NCBI RefSeq assembly: GCF_000341285.1
Contig: NW_005178440.1
Span: 8,699-34,033, forward strand
Origin: Galdieria sulphuraria
Taxonomy: Eukaryota; Rhodophyta; Bangiophyceae; Galdieriales; Galdieriaceae
Direction: 5' to 3'
Length of the DNA: 25,335 nucleotides
Positions within the stretch are counted from its first letter, which is position 1; every line of letters begins with the position of its first letter. The notes below the pieces were generated by a model, which was not told the DNA's origin, did no database searches, and saw only the letters and a list, made by a program, of their open reading frames with translations. Below, in pieces: positions 1 to 10,800 of the stretch. The translations under genes and the position numbers were made by a program.

Positions 1-2
1 TA

Positions 3-152
3 ATTTTGCTTATTATGGATCATGGTAGTAATTGGTGGCAAGACGTGGAGGATATGCTCGAATCTTCACTGGGTTCTATTTCTGTAATATCATTGCCTAT
101 TTATTTCTTCGTGCTTTTCTTCTTTTCCATGCATAAGGAGAATAAATGTTAA
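3..152 (+). CDS. Unidentified 3' end of a reading frame upstream of ycf56
   Basis: A frame is open from the left edge to a TAA at 150-152. It overlaps the ycf56 ATG at 146 by a few bases. An internal ATG at 15 would give a 45-residue peptide with a polar, Trp-rich start and one hydrophobic stretch of about 19 residues near the C-terminus. I do not recognise the family. The stretch is visibly richer in G and C than the genes around it and uses codons such as CTC, CTG and GTG that are rare here. That could instead mean a structural RNA or a non-coding segment. I compared it by eye with tmRNA, RNase P RNA and SRP RNA signatures and saw no match. The overlap with ycf56, with AGGAG at 136-140 just before its start, is compatible with a shared transcript. 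Confidence 0.25.
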   Translation: MLLIMDHGSNWWQDVEDMLESSLGSISVISLPIYFFVLFFFSMHKENKC

Positions 153-1000
153 AATTTTTATATTTGACAAATAATTTAACTATTAACAGTTCTTTATATT
201 CTATTACGTCAATAATATTCTTTGTTAGCCATAATTCAAATGAATTATGGTTATTTGATTATGATGAGGGATTACAACACCAAATCAGTATTAATAAACT
301 GAAACTTAATCAAATTACAAAAATTTTTCTAACGGAAATTAAAGAAAACAATTTAGTTAGTCTATTAGGATTTTTAGCTACTTCTGCATTATATAAAAGG
401 AAAAAAAAAATACAAGTATATGCACCATCAGGAATAAAACAATATTTACGTTTATTCACTTATATTTGTAAAACAAGCCTACTAAATGATATTGAATTTG
501 TTAATATAAAAAATGGTCTAATTTATAATAGTAGTACTCATCAAATATATTCACTAGAATTAACAGATAATTCAATTGCTTATTCAATCATAGAAACAGA
601 AAAACCAGGTAAATTTAACATAAAAAAGGCTAAAAAATTAGGTATTATGCCAGGACCTATTTATAGCAAGTTAAAAATGGGTATTAGTATTGTATCAAAA
701 GATGGAAAAATTATTAAAGGTAAAAATTTATGTGAATATATAACAGAAGGTAAAAAAATCACAATTCTACCTTCTATTATCTATTCAAGGGCAATTATAG
801 AATTCGCCTGGAAATCTGATGTTATATTATGTCAAAATTTTATGAACAATAAGGACATTCAATACACAAATGAATATCAAATCTTAACTAATATTATGAT
901 AGCTAAGATATTAATTGAATCTCAATCATTATATGTTATTTTAAATAAGCCTAACTTTTATATGCTCACAGATGTTATCATGAAATACAATAACAAATAA
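146..1000 (+). CDS. ycf56: Ycf56, RNase Z-like protein without metal-binding motifs
   Basis: This 284-residue protein aligns along its length with the RNase Z (tRNA 3'-endonuclease) branch of the metallo-beta-lactamase fold. Recognisable landmarks are LFDYDEGLQHQ (36-46, family LFDCGE.TQ.Q), the strand-helix VYAPSGIKQYLR (91-102) and PGPIYSKLKMG (169-179, family PGP.Y..LK.G). The metal-binding motifs are gone: FLTEIKENN (61-69) replaces the family's THxHxDH segment, the second-half His is missing near 140-147, ITILPSIIY replaces the SGDT strand near 205-213, LCQNFMNN (228-235) replaces the HEATF segment, and no HxSxRY-type His is visible at the end. The ATG is preceded by AGGAG. The frame is intact and fairly conserved in fold, so it is probably a functional but non-hydrolytic protein. 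Its actual role is unknown to me. Confidence 0.85.
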   Translation: MLKFLYLTNNLTINSSLYSITSIIFFVSHNSNELWLFDYDEGLQHQISINKLKLNQITKIFLTEIKENNLVSLLGFLATSALYKRKKKIQVYAPSGIKQYLRLFTYICKTSLLNDIEFVNIKNGLIYNSSTHQIYSLELTDNSIAYSIIETEKPGKFNIKKAKKLGIMPGPIYSKLKMGISIVSKDGKIIKGKNLCEYITEGKKITILPSIIYSRAIIEFAWKSDVILCQNFMNNKDIQYTNEYQILTNIMIAKILIESQSLYVILNKPNFYMLTDVIMKYNNK

Positions 1001-1083
1001 AACTAAAAATACACAAAACTTTTTAATTATTAACACGATAAAATTTTATTATAATAGTAAAATAAAAAATATAGGAGATCAAA

Positions 1084-1950
1084 ATGAAAATAGCTGTATA
1101 TGGCAAAGGTGGAATTGGTAAATCAACAACAAGTTGTAATATTTCAGTTGCTTTAGCCAAAAGAGGAAAAAAAGTGTTACAAATTGGTTGTGATCCTAAA
1201 CATGATAGTACCTTTACCTTAACTGGTTTTTTAATTCCTACTATAATTGATACTCTACAAGAGAAAGATTATCACTATGAAGATGTATGGCCAGAAGATG
1301 TAATTTATAGGGGCTATGGCGGAGTCGATTGTGTAGAAGCAGGTGGTCCTCCAGCAGGAGCTGGTTGCGGTGGGTATGTAGTAGGAGAAACAGTTAAATT
1401 ATTAAAAGAACTAAATGCATTTGATGAATATGATATTATTTTATTTGATGTACTTGGAGATGTTGTTTGTGGAGGATTCGCTGCACCACTTAATTATGCA
1501 GACTATTGTATAATAGTTACAGATAATGGGTTTGATTCTCTATTTGCAGCTAATCGAATTGCAGCCTCTATTAGAGAAAAAGCCAGAACACATAATTTGA
1601 GATTAGCTGGTCTAATTGGTAATCGTACATTAAAAAGAGATTTAATTGAACAATATGTTAAATCTATTCCTATGCCTATACTAGAAGTTCTACCATTGAT
1701 AGAGGATATTAGAGTTTCACGTGTTAAAGGAAAAACTTTATTTGAAATGGCAGAAGAAGACAGTTCACTGAAATATATATGTAATTATTACTTAAATATT
1801 GCAGATCAGTTAATTTCTTTGCCTGAAGGGCTTGTTCCTAAAGAAGCTAATGATAGAGAAATTTTTACATTACTATCTGATTTTTATCTAAGTCCAAATC
1901 TTTCTTCAGTTCCAAATAATAAAGAAGCAGAAAAACTATTGATTAGTTAA
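1084..1950 (+). CDS. chlL: ChlL, iron protein of dark-operative protochlorophyllide reductase
   Basis: ChlL is the ATP-hydrolysing homodimeric electron donor (NifH-like) that drives light-independent reduction of protochlorophyllide to chlorophyllide in the plastid stroma. The 288-residue sequence has the P-loop GKGGIGKST at 7-15, the DPKHDST switch at 37-43, and the two Cys that hold the intersubunit [4Fe-4S] cluster, C95 in AGCGG and C129 in VVCGG. The following [12 protein letters not shown] segment is also typical. Length matches the family. The start is fixed by TAGGAGATC a few bases upstream. chlN follows after a 37-base gap, so the two are probably cotranscribed. A possible -10 element TATAAT lies at 1050-1055, with no convincing -35. 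Confidence 0.98.
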   Translation: MKIAVYGKGGIGKSTTSCNISVALAKRGKKVLQIGCDPKHDSTFTLTGFLIPTIIDTLQEKDYHYEDVWPEDVIYRGYGGVDCVEAGGPPAGAGCGGYVVGETVKLLKELNAFDEYDIILFDVLGDVVCGGFAAPLNYADYCIIVTDNGFDSLFAANRIAASIREKARTHNLRLAGLIGNRTLKRDLIEQYVKSIPMPILEVLPLIEDIRVSRVKGKTLFEMAEEDSSLKYICNYYLNIADQLISLPEGLVPKEANDREIFTLLSDFYLSPNLSSVPNNKEAEKLLIS

Positions 1951-1975
1951 TAAAATTTTTATATTGAAAAATTAA

Positions 1976-3340
<1,365 letters not shown>

Positions 3341-3346
3341 TATATT

Positions 3347-3419
3347 GCCAAAGTAGCTCAGCTGGTAGAGTACTCAATTCGTAATTGAGTTGTCATGGGT
3401 TCAAATCCCTTCTTTGGCT
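3347..3419 (+). tRNA. trnT-CGU: tRNA-Thr(CGU)
   Basis: A 73-base cloverleaf. The acceptor stem is GCCAAAG/CTTTGGC with discriminator T, and the D arm contains AGCTCAGCTGGTAGAGT. The anticodon stem CTCAA/TTGAG encloses loop TTCGTAA, giving anticodon CGT (reads ACG, Thr). The T loop is TTCAAAT on stem ATGGG/CCCTT, which contains one U-U mismatch. CCA is not encoded. It sits between the chlN hairpin and the converging 3' end of secA, 3 bases from the secA stop. Confidence 0.9.
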
Positions 3420-3422
3420 ATT

Positions 3423-6161
3423 CTAAATGTGTTTTATTGCTTCATAATCTTTTAAAAGTGGTATAAATCTGAAAATAGATACTGTAAAATTATGACGAAT
3501 CTGAATAATAAGTTTAACAAATAAATTAAAGCTTTCTTTTTTATATTCAATTAAAGGATCTTTTTGACCATAGCTTCTCCAGCCGATAGTTTCCTGTAAG
3601 TTTGCGATCTGTTTTAAATGTTCTTTCCATTCGCTATCTATTTGTTCTAATAAAAAATAACGCTCAATATCACTCATTAATCCCATCTCTAACTTATTTA
3701 TTAAACTACTTTTTAATTCATAATTTACAAGACTTTGCTCATGAAAAAAATACCTTACTCCATTTACCTCTATATTTCTGATTAAATGATTGCTAAATTT
3801 ATTAGATAAAGATAATAAATCTTCAAATAACATAACAATATTATCTTTATTTTGATAATTTAATTTTTTATTATAATCATTTGCTAAATGTGAAGCTAGA
3901 CAATCATCTATGGAGCTTAATATAAATTCTAAGGCTATTTTTTTCAACAAATTATCATCAGATAATAAAATTTTTTTTCTTTCTGAATATATAATTTGTC
4001 TTTGAGTATTTAACACCTTATCATACTCAAACAATTGTTTACGGGAATTAAAATAAAAAGATTCTACTTTTTTTTGTGCTGATTCTAAACTTTGATTAAT
4101 AAAAGATGATTCAATCGGAATACTATCCTCTAGTTTTAAAGTGTTCATTAATGAAATAAGACGATCACTACCAAAAGTCTTCAATAGCGAATCCTCTAAA
4201 GATAAAAAGAATCTTGATGAGCCTGGATCACCTTGTCTACCTGCCCGACCACGTAATTGATTATCAATTCTTCTAGATTCATGACGTTCAGTACCTATAA
4301 TATATAACCCACCTAAACGAATAATTTCATCATGTTCTTTTACAAACTTAATTTTGTATTCTGATATTAAAGATTGATAGGCCTTTTTTATTTCTAGACA
4401 TAGATAATCTGATTGATTAAAGTTTTTAGAAGCAAGAATTAATTTTTCTTCAAAATCTATTTCATTTATATTAATATTATTCAAATATTGTTTTAAATTT
4501 ATGATAAAATTTTTTAGTACTTTTTGTGTTTGGTAAGATAAATTTATATCAAAGGTTTTTATTAATGCATCATATATGCAATTACAATTAATATCATTAT
4601 TATTTTTTTGAATTAGTGATTTGTAAATAAATTGTAAATTAGATTTTGCTAAATAATCAATATTACCTCCTAAAATAATATCAGTCCCTCTACCAGCCAT
4701 ATTAGTAGCAATAGTAATTGAATATTTTCTTCCAGCCTGAGCAATAATTTCAGCTTCTCTTTCAGCATTTTCAGGCTTTGCATTTAAAACTTGATGTGGA
4801 ATCTCAGAAGTTTTTAACAAATTTGATATTAGCTCTGATTTCTCTACACTTGTTGTACCAACTAGAACTGGCCTTCCTTTACTGTAATTTTCTTTACATT
4901 CTGATAAAACTGCATTCCATTTATAATATTCAGTTTTATAAATTACATCAGATAAATCTTTCCGTATCATTGGTTTGTTTGTTGGAATAACTACTACTTC
5001 AAGATTATAAATTTTGTTAAATTCGGCTTCTTCTGTTTTAGCAGTACCAGTCATACCAGAGAGCTTAGGATATAACAAAAATAAATTTTGATATGTAATA
5101 GATGCTAAAGTTTGAGTTTCTTTCTGAATTTCTAAATTTTCTTTTGCTTCGATAGATTGATGTAAACCATCTGCCCATCTTCGTCCAGGCATAATTCTAC
5201 CTGTAAATTCATCGACTATAATAATTTGATTATTATTAATAATATAATGAACATTTTTTTGAAATAGCTCTTTAGCCCGTAAAGCATTTAAAATATAGGG
5301 AGCCCAAGGATCTTTAATATCATACAAATCATTAATATTTAAAAGTTTTTCACATTTTACAATGCCCTTATCTTTTAGTATAATATTTCTATATTTATAA
5401 TCTATTTCATAGTGATGACCTTTTTGCAACTCTTTTACTATTTCACAAGATATTTTATATTTTTCATCTATTATATTTGATTGTCCAGAAATAATTAAGG
5501 GTGTTCTTGCTTCATCTATTAAAATGGAATCTACTTCATCAATAATTGCATAATAAAATTCTCTTTGAACAATTTCATCAACAGATTTTACTAAATTATC
5601 TCTTAAATAGTCAAATCCTAATTCACTATTAGTCACATAAGTAATGTCTGCCAAATAGTTTTTTTTTCTTTCATCCTTAGTCATAAAATTTTGTATTAAG
5701 CCAACTTTCAATCCTAAAAATCTATAAATTTGTCCAACCCATTCTGAATCGCGTTTAGCTAAATAATCGTTGACAGTAACAATATGGACTCCTTTTCTTA
5801 AAAGCGAATTTAAATATGCAGGTAAAGTTGCTACTAAAGTTTTCCCTTCTCCAGTTTTCATTTCAGCAATTTTGCCTTTATGTAAGGCTATACCTCCCAT
5901 TAATTGAACATCAAAATGTTCTAGACCAATTACTCTTTTTGAAACTTCTCTTATTAGAGCAAAAGCTTCTGGCAAGATTACTTCTAATGAAATTCCTTTA
6001 TCAACTTGTTCTTGAAGATATTGTGATTTTTTTTTTAGTTCTTCGTCTTTTAGTTGACTTAATTCAGATCTTAATGAATTAATTTTATCTACTGTTGGTC
6101 TGTATTCGATTAAGTGTTCTTGATTAAAAATTTGAGATAAAAACTTATTAATATTAATCAT
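3423..6161 (-). CDS. secA: SecA preprotein translocase ATPase
   Basis: SecA is the motor that pushes proteins through the thylakoid SecYE channel. The 912-residue protein shows the N-terminal helicase-like core with Walker A MKTGEGKTLV (101-110), Walker B IIDEVDSILIDEARTPL (from 207), and later motifs NMAGRGTDI and QLRGRAGRQGDPGSS of the second nucleotide-binding domain. The scaffold and wing domains follow, with GWRSYGQKDPLIEYKKE near the end. It lacks the C-terminal Cys-rich zinc tail of bacterial SecA, as is usual for plastid versions. It lies behind cpcA on the same strand. Its ATG and the next two codons are inside the stem of the 51-bp inverted repeat that follows cpcA, so translation start could be masked in any read-through transcript. 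Confidence 0.98.
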   Translation of the reverse strand: MININKFLSQIFNQEHLIEYRPTVDKINSLRSELSQLKDEELKKKSQYLQEQVDKGISLEVILPEAFALIREVSKRVIGLEHFDVQLMGGIALHKGKIAEMKTGEGKTLVATLPAYLNSLLRKGVHIVTVNDYLAKRDSEWVGQIYRFLGLKVGLIQNFMTKDERKKNYLADITYVTNSELGFDYLRDNLVKSVDEIVQREFYYAIIDEVDSILIDEARTPLIISGQSNIIDEKYKISCEIVKELQKGHHYEIDYKYRNIILKDKGIVKCEKLLNINDLYDIKDPWAPYILNALRAKELFQKNVHYIINNNQIIIVDEFTGRIMPGRRWADGLHQSIEAKENLEIQKETQTLASITYQNLFLLYPKLSGMTGTAKTEEAEFNKIYNLEVVVIPTNKPMIRKDLSDVIYKTEYYKWNAVLSECKENYSKGRPVLVGTTSVEKSELISNLLKTSEIPHQVLNAKPENAEREAEIIAQAGRKYSITIATNMAGRGTDIILGGNIDYLAKSNLQFIYKSLIQKNNNDINCNCIYDALIKTFDINLSYQTQKVLKNFIINLKQYLNNININEIDFEEKLILASKNFNQSDYLCLEIKKAYQSLISEYKIKFVKEHDEIIRLGGLYIIGTERHESRRIDNQLRGRAGRQGDPGSSRFFLSLEDSLLKTFGSDRLISLMNTLKLEDSIPIESSFINQSLESAQKKVESFYFNSRKQLFEYDKVLNTQRQIIYSERKKILLSDDNLLKKIALEFILSSIDDCLASHLANDYNKKLNYQNKDNIVMLFEDLLSLSNKFSNHLIRNIEVNGVRYFFHEQSLVNYELKSSLINKLEMGLMSDIERYFLLEQIDSEWKEHLKQIANLQETIGWRSYGQKDPLIEYKKESFNLFVKLIIQIRHNFTVSIFRFIPLLKDYEAIKHI

Positions 6162-6262
6162 AAAAAAAGATGAGAGAATAACAAATAAATTATTAGATAT
6201 AATTAAATTATATTATATCTAATAATTTATTTGTTATTCTCTCATCTTTTTTTATGATTAAT
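6153..6262. terminator. Perfect 51-bp inverted repeat between cpcA and secA
   Basis: Left arm 6153-6203 pairs without mismatch with 6212-6262 around an 8-base loop (6204-6211). It is the longest uninterrupted repeat arm in the window. Its outer edges are the first secA codons on one side and the first base of the cpcA stop on the other, so the whole intergenic space is palindrome. It probably defines the 3' end of the abundant cpcBA mRNA. Confidence 0.85.
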
Positions 6263-6750
6263 TAGCTTAATGCATTAATAGCATAATCTATATAAGTGTT
6301 AGCTTCATTTGCTGCTTGACCAGATAGTCCATGATTGGATTTAACATAATTTAAAGCTTCTACATACCAACTAGGAGATAAATCAAAAGTACGGTTTATT
6401 TCCTCTAAACCTGCAATTAAATATTCATCCATTGGGCCAGTTCCACCAACTACTAAACAATAAGTTACCATACGTAGATAATAACCTATGTCTCTAGCAC
6501 ATTTAGCTTTTCCAACTGCACTTGATGCATATTGAGGGCCAGGCATTTGTGATGTATATGGAAATTTACTATAAACAGCTTGAGCTGCTCCATTAATTAA
6601 TCTTTGTGCATTGCTTGTTAATGAGCGAGCAGCTTCTAAACTTGCAGCAGCTCTTTGATATCTACCATTTACTGCTTGTAATTCAGTATTGCTCAAAAAA
6701 CGACCTTGATTATCGGCAGCTGCTATTGCTTCTGTAATTGGAGTTTTCAT
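6262..6750 (-). CDS. cpcA: Phycocyanin alpha subunit
   Basis: CpcA pairs with CpcB as the (alpha-beta) monomer of phycocyanin in phycobilisome rods on the stromal thylakoid face. The 162-residue length is exactly the family's. The start [13 protein letters not shown], the chromophore-binding Cys84 in [18 protein letters not shown] and the end [10 protein letters not shown] identify phycocyanin rather than phycoerythrin or allophycocyanin. It follows cpcB by 110 bases on the same strand, the usual cpcBA order. The 51-bp inverted repeat begins at its stop codon. Confidence 0.98.
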   Translation of the reverse strand: MKTPITEAIAAADNQGRFLSNTELQAVNGRYQRAAASLEAARSLTSNAQRLINGAAQAVYSKFPYTSQMPGPQYASSAVGKAKCARDIGYYLRMVTYCLVVGGTGPMDEYLIAGLEEINRTFDLSPSWYVEALNYVKSNHGLSGQAANEANTYIDYAINALS

Positions 6751-6860
6751 TGCTAGATTCCTACCTTTTTTACAAAATTATATGATTATTCTGATTTATC
6801 TTAAATTAAGATATAAATTTATTTATTTGTATTTTTAGAAAAATAAGCTATAATTATAAC

Positions 6861-7379
6861 TTATTGGACTGCAGTAGCAGCGCGATCAAAATATGTTCCG
6901 ACTTCTGCCATAAGTGCGCTACAGTCACCAGTTGTTATACCGCTAGGATCATTGGCAATTGCAATAGCAGAATCTTTCATTTTTTCAACACCTACTGCGA
7001 CTGAAGCACCTGGTACACCTAAAGCTTGATAAGTTTCACGTAAGCCATTTAAGCAACGGTCATCTAATACACTTGAATCACCAGCAATAATTGCATAACT
7101 TACATAACGTAAAATAATTTCCATATCTCTTAGACATGCAGCCATACGTCTATTAGTATAGGCATTACCACCTGGTTGAATTAGCTGAGGTTGTTCTGAG
7201 AATAAAGCTCTAGCCGCATTGGTAACAATTGCTGAAGCATTAGAAGTAATTCTATTGACTACATCAAGTCTTTTATTGCCTTCAGATACCATTTTTGACA
7301 AAGCATCAAGTTGAGTATTGCTTAAAAATTCTCCCCTTGCATCAGCTTGAGCAACTACTTTTGCAAATGCATCTAACAT
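6861..7379 (-). CDS. cpcB: Phycocyanin beta subunit
   Basis: CpcB carries two bilins in phycocyanin. The 172-residue sequence has both attachment sites, Cys82 (AACLRDMEI) and Cys153 (GDCSALM), and the Asn72 in [10 protein letters not shown] that is methylated in this family. Length is standard. A clear Shine-Dalgarno AAGGAG (complement of 7389-7394) lies nine bases before the ATG, in keeping with high expression. It is the first gene of the cpcBA unit. A 9-bp inverted repeat lies about 60 bases upstream. Confidence 0.98.
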   Translation of the reverse strand: MLDAFAKVVAQADARGEFLSNTQLDALSKMVSEGNKRLDVVNRITSNASAIVTNAARALFSEQPQLIQPGGNAYTNRRMAACLRDMEIILRYVSYAIIAGDSSVLDDRCLNGLRETYQALGVPGASVAVGVEKMKDSAIAIANDPSGITTGDCSALMAEVGTYFDRAATAVQ

Positions 7380-7439
7380 AATCAGAAACTCCTTATGAAT
7401 AAAGCAAATTAAAATATATTATTTTATGATTTATTAAAT

Positions 7440-7462
7440 AATGTTTTACATCATAAAACATT
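7440..7462. promoter_or_regulatory. 9-bp inverted repeat upstream of cpcB
   Basis: Nine-base arms around a five-base spacer (centre AATGTTTTA-N5-TAAAACATT on the cpcB strand), about 60-80 bases before the cpcB ATG. It could be an operator or a 5'-leader stem-loop of the cpcBA mRNA. The arms are A/T-rich, so a chance palindrome is possible. Confidence 0.3.
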
Positions 7463-7563
7463 TTATACTAGTAAATTATAAAACTAAAAAATTTTATTCT
7501 AATTACGACTTATGAATTTGTAATTATCATATACCAAATTTATTAATTAAAATTTAATATTTC

Positions 7564-7764
7564 TTATTGATTCATTTCTAATATTGCTCTTAAAATAGGT
7601 TTTAAATATAAATTTTCTATACTAGTCCCATTGCCATACTGCTTGGCTTTATTACTAATTTCGATTGTAGTGTAATATATATTATATTTTGTTTTAATTA
7701 AAGTTTCAGTTTTATATAATATGTATTCTGAATTATATTGTTTATTATTACTTTTTATAATCAT
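7564..7764 (-). CDS. ycf61: Ycf61, probable RNA polymerase omega subunit
   Basis: A 66-residue protein with the pattern of plastid Ycf61/RpoZ: SEYILYKTETLIKTKYNIY followed by EISNKAKQ (family: A.RAK) and the ending KPILRAILEM, which matches the conserved omega C-terminus KP...AI.EM. Omega helps assemble the beta' subunit of the bacterial-type RNA polymerase in the plastid. It precedes cpcB on the same strand with a 184-base gap that probably holds the cpcB promoter. The product is short, so the identification rests on the C-terminal half. Confidence 0.7.
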   Translation of the reverse strand: MIIKSNNKQYNSEYILYKTETLIKTKYNIYYTTIEISNKAKQYGNGTSIENLYLKPILRAILEMNQ

Positions 7765-7861
7765 AATTATTATTACAATATAATAAAAAGAGTTGGTATA
7801 ATAACAAAATATGAGAAAAAATTGACATGTTCTATATACCTAATAATAAGCAAATAAATAG

Positions 7862-10800
7862 AATTATTCTGAAGGCCAACCATGGTTAATCAAAGAAAAA
7901 GATGCTTGTGGTGTTGGCTTTATTGCAAGTAGAGATAATATTGCTAGCCATAAACTAATAATGCAGGCTATCGAAGCCTTAATTTTTATGGAGCATAGAG
8001 GTGCATGTAGTGCAGATAAAAGTTCGGGCGATGGAGCTGGTCTAATGACATCTATACCTTGGAAACTTTTTAAACCATATATTGGTAACTCAGAAGAAAA
8101 TATTGGTATTGGAATGTGTTTCTTGCCTTCTAATAGAATAGAAGTTAAAGAAGCTAAAAATTTTATAGAATGGATTCTTAGAGAAGAATCATTACAAATG
8201 ATTAAATGGAGAGAAGTTCCTACTAATAATGAAGTTTTAGGTTCAGAAGCTTATAAAAATAGGCCTACTATTTTACAGTTCTTTATCAAATCTAAATTAT
8301 CTTCTAAAGATAATTTGGAACACAAATTATATATAACTAGAAAACGTATTGAAAAACTAATATCTAAAAGTTATGTAAAATGGTTAAAAGAATTTTATAT
8401 TTGTTCTTTGTCTTCGAAAATTATTATTTATAAAGGAATGGTTAAATCTGCTGTTCTAGGACAATTTTATCAAGATTTATTACATATCGACTATGAAAGT
8501 CCATTTGCTATTTATCATAGAAGATTTAGCACAAATACAATGCCTAAATGGGCACTTGCTCAACCTATGAGATTAATAGCACATAATGGTGAAATTAATA
8601 CATTACTAGGTAATTTAAATTGGATGAAAACTAGAGAGGAATTATTGTCTAGCATATATAATACTAAAGATATTAATCATATTAAACCAATATGTAATCC
8701 TGAAAGTAGTGATTCTGCTAATTTAGATAGTGCTTTTGAAGTTCTCCTACATGCTAATTTGCCTATTCATGAAGTTTCACTTACTTTAATTCCTGAAGCT
8801 TATAAAAATAATCCAGAAATTAATTCTTATACAGATATAATTAAATTTTATGAATATAATAGTATACATCAAGAAGCTTGGGATGGACCAGCATTAGTCA
8901 TATTTAGTGATGGTAAAATTATAGGTGCAAGTTTAGATAGAAATGGTTTAAGACCTGCTAGGTTTTGTATTACAAAAGATAATCACATTATAGTAGCATC
9001 GGAAAGTGGAGTTATTAATATTGATCAGTCTAATATAATAAAAAAAGGTCGTATAGGTCCAGGTCAAATTTTAGCTTTAGATCTAGAAAACAAAATAATA
9101 TTAGAAAATTTAGAATTAAAACAACAAGTTGCAAAGAAAAAAAATTATAATTATCTACTAAATTTACATAGGGTATTATTTGATAGTAGAGATTTTTTAG
9201 AAGAAACAATTAAATCTGAAAATGAGTTATTACAATGGCAAACTTTATTTGGATATACATCAGAGGATGTAGAATTAACTATAGAACATATGGCAAGCCA
9301 AGGTAAAGAACCAACTTTTTGCATGGGAGATGATATTCCTTTAGCAATTTTATCAGGTAAACCTCATATATTATATAATTATTTTAAACAACGTTTTGCA
9401 CAAGTAACTAATCCAGCGATCGATCCATTACGAGAAAGTTTAGTTATGTCTCTTGACACCTATATAGGAAATAAGGAAAAATTATTTAACTCTTCAATAG
9501 AAGGTAAAATTATTTATTTTAATTCACCAATTATCAATGAAAGAGAATTAGAAAGAATAAAGCAAAGTGAATTAAAAACTGCAACTATTAATGTTTTTTT
9601 CAATATAAAACAAGGTTCCACGGAGCTAAAATCAACAATATTAAAACTTTGTCAAGAGGCCGAATTGTTAGTAAGATCAGGAATAGAAATCTTAATACTT
9701 AGTGATAAATTTGCAGTTTTATCGGAGGACTATACTTATATACCACCATTATTAATAACCTCAGCAATACATCACCATCTAATTAGAAAAAAAATAAGAC
9801 ATAAATCATCACTTATAGTAGAAACAGCTCAAGCATGGAGTACTCACCATTTTGCTTGTTTAATTAGTTATGGTGCTAGTTTAATTTGTCCTTATTTAGT
9901 ATTAGAAACAGTAAGACATTGGTGGAAAAACCCTAAAACACAAAGTCTTATGCAGAAAAATAAAATACCAGTATGCACAACAAAAGAAGCTCAGGATAAT
10001 TACAAAAAGGCAGTTGAAAATGGATTATTAAAAATACTGTCGAAAATGGGAATTTCGTTGTTATCAAGTTATCAAGGTGCACAAATTTTTGAGATTTTAG
10101 GTTTAGGTGCAGAAATAGTTAATTTAGCATTTACTGGTTCCACTTCTCGTATAGGTGGTTTATCATTTAAAGAATTAGCTAATGAAATTATACTATTTCA
10201 TGATTTAGCATTTAAAAATTTAAATAAAAATAAACTTAACAATTATGGATTTGTACAATATAGACCTGGTTGTGAATATCATTTGAATAATCCAGATATG
10301 GCTAAAGCTTTACATAAAGCAGTAAGAACATATAAAACCGAATTTTATGAAGGATATAAAAATATATTATATAATCGCCCTCCAACAAACTTAAGAGATT
10401 TATTACAAATAAAATCAGATAATCCACCAATTAGTATTGAGCAAGTTGAATCTGCAAGTTCAATTGTTAAAAGATTTTGTACTGGTGGGATGTCCTTGGG
10501 CGCATTATCTAGAGAGGCTCATGAAACATTAGCTATTGGAATGAATAGACTAGGCGGGAAATCTAATTCTGGTGAAGGAGGAGAGGATCCTATACGTTTC
10601 AAAATTTTATCAGATGTTGATTTAACAGGGCATTCTCCTTTATTACCACATTTGAAAGGTTTATCAAATGGTGATACAGCAAATTCAGCGATTAAACAAA
10701 TTGCCTCAGGCAGATTTGGAGTAACTCCAGAATATCTAATAAATGCTAAACAATTAGAAATTAAAATAGCACAAGGAGCTAAACCTGGTGAAGGAGGGCA

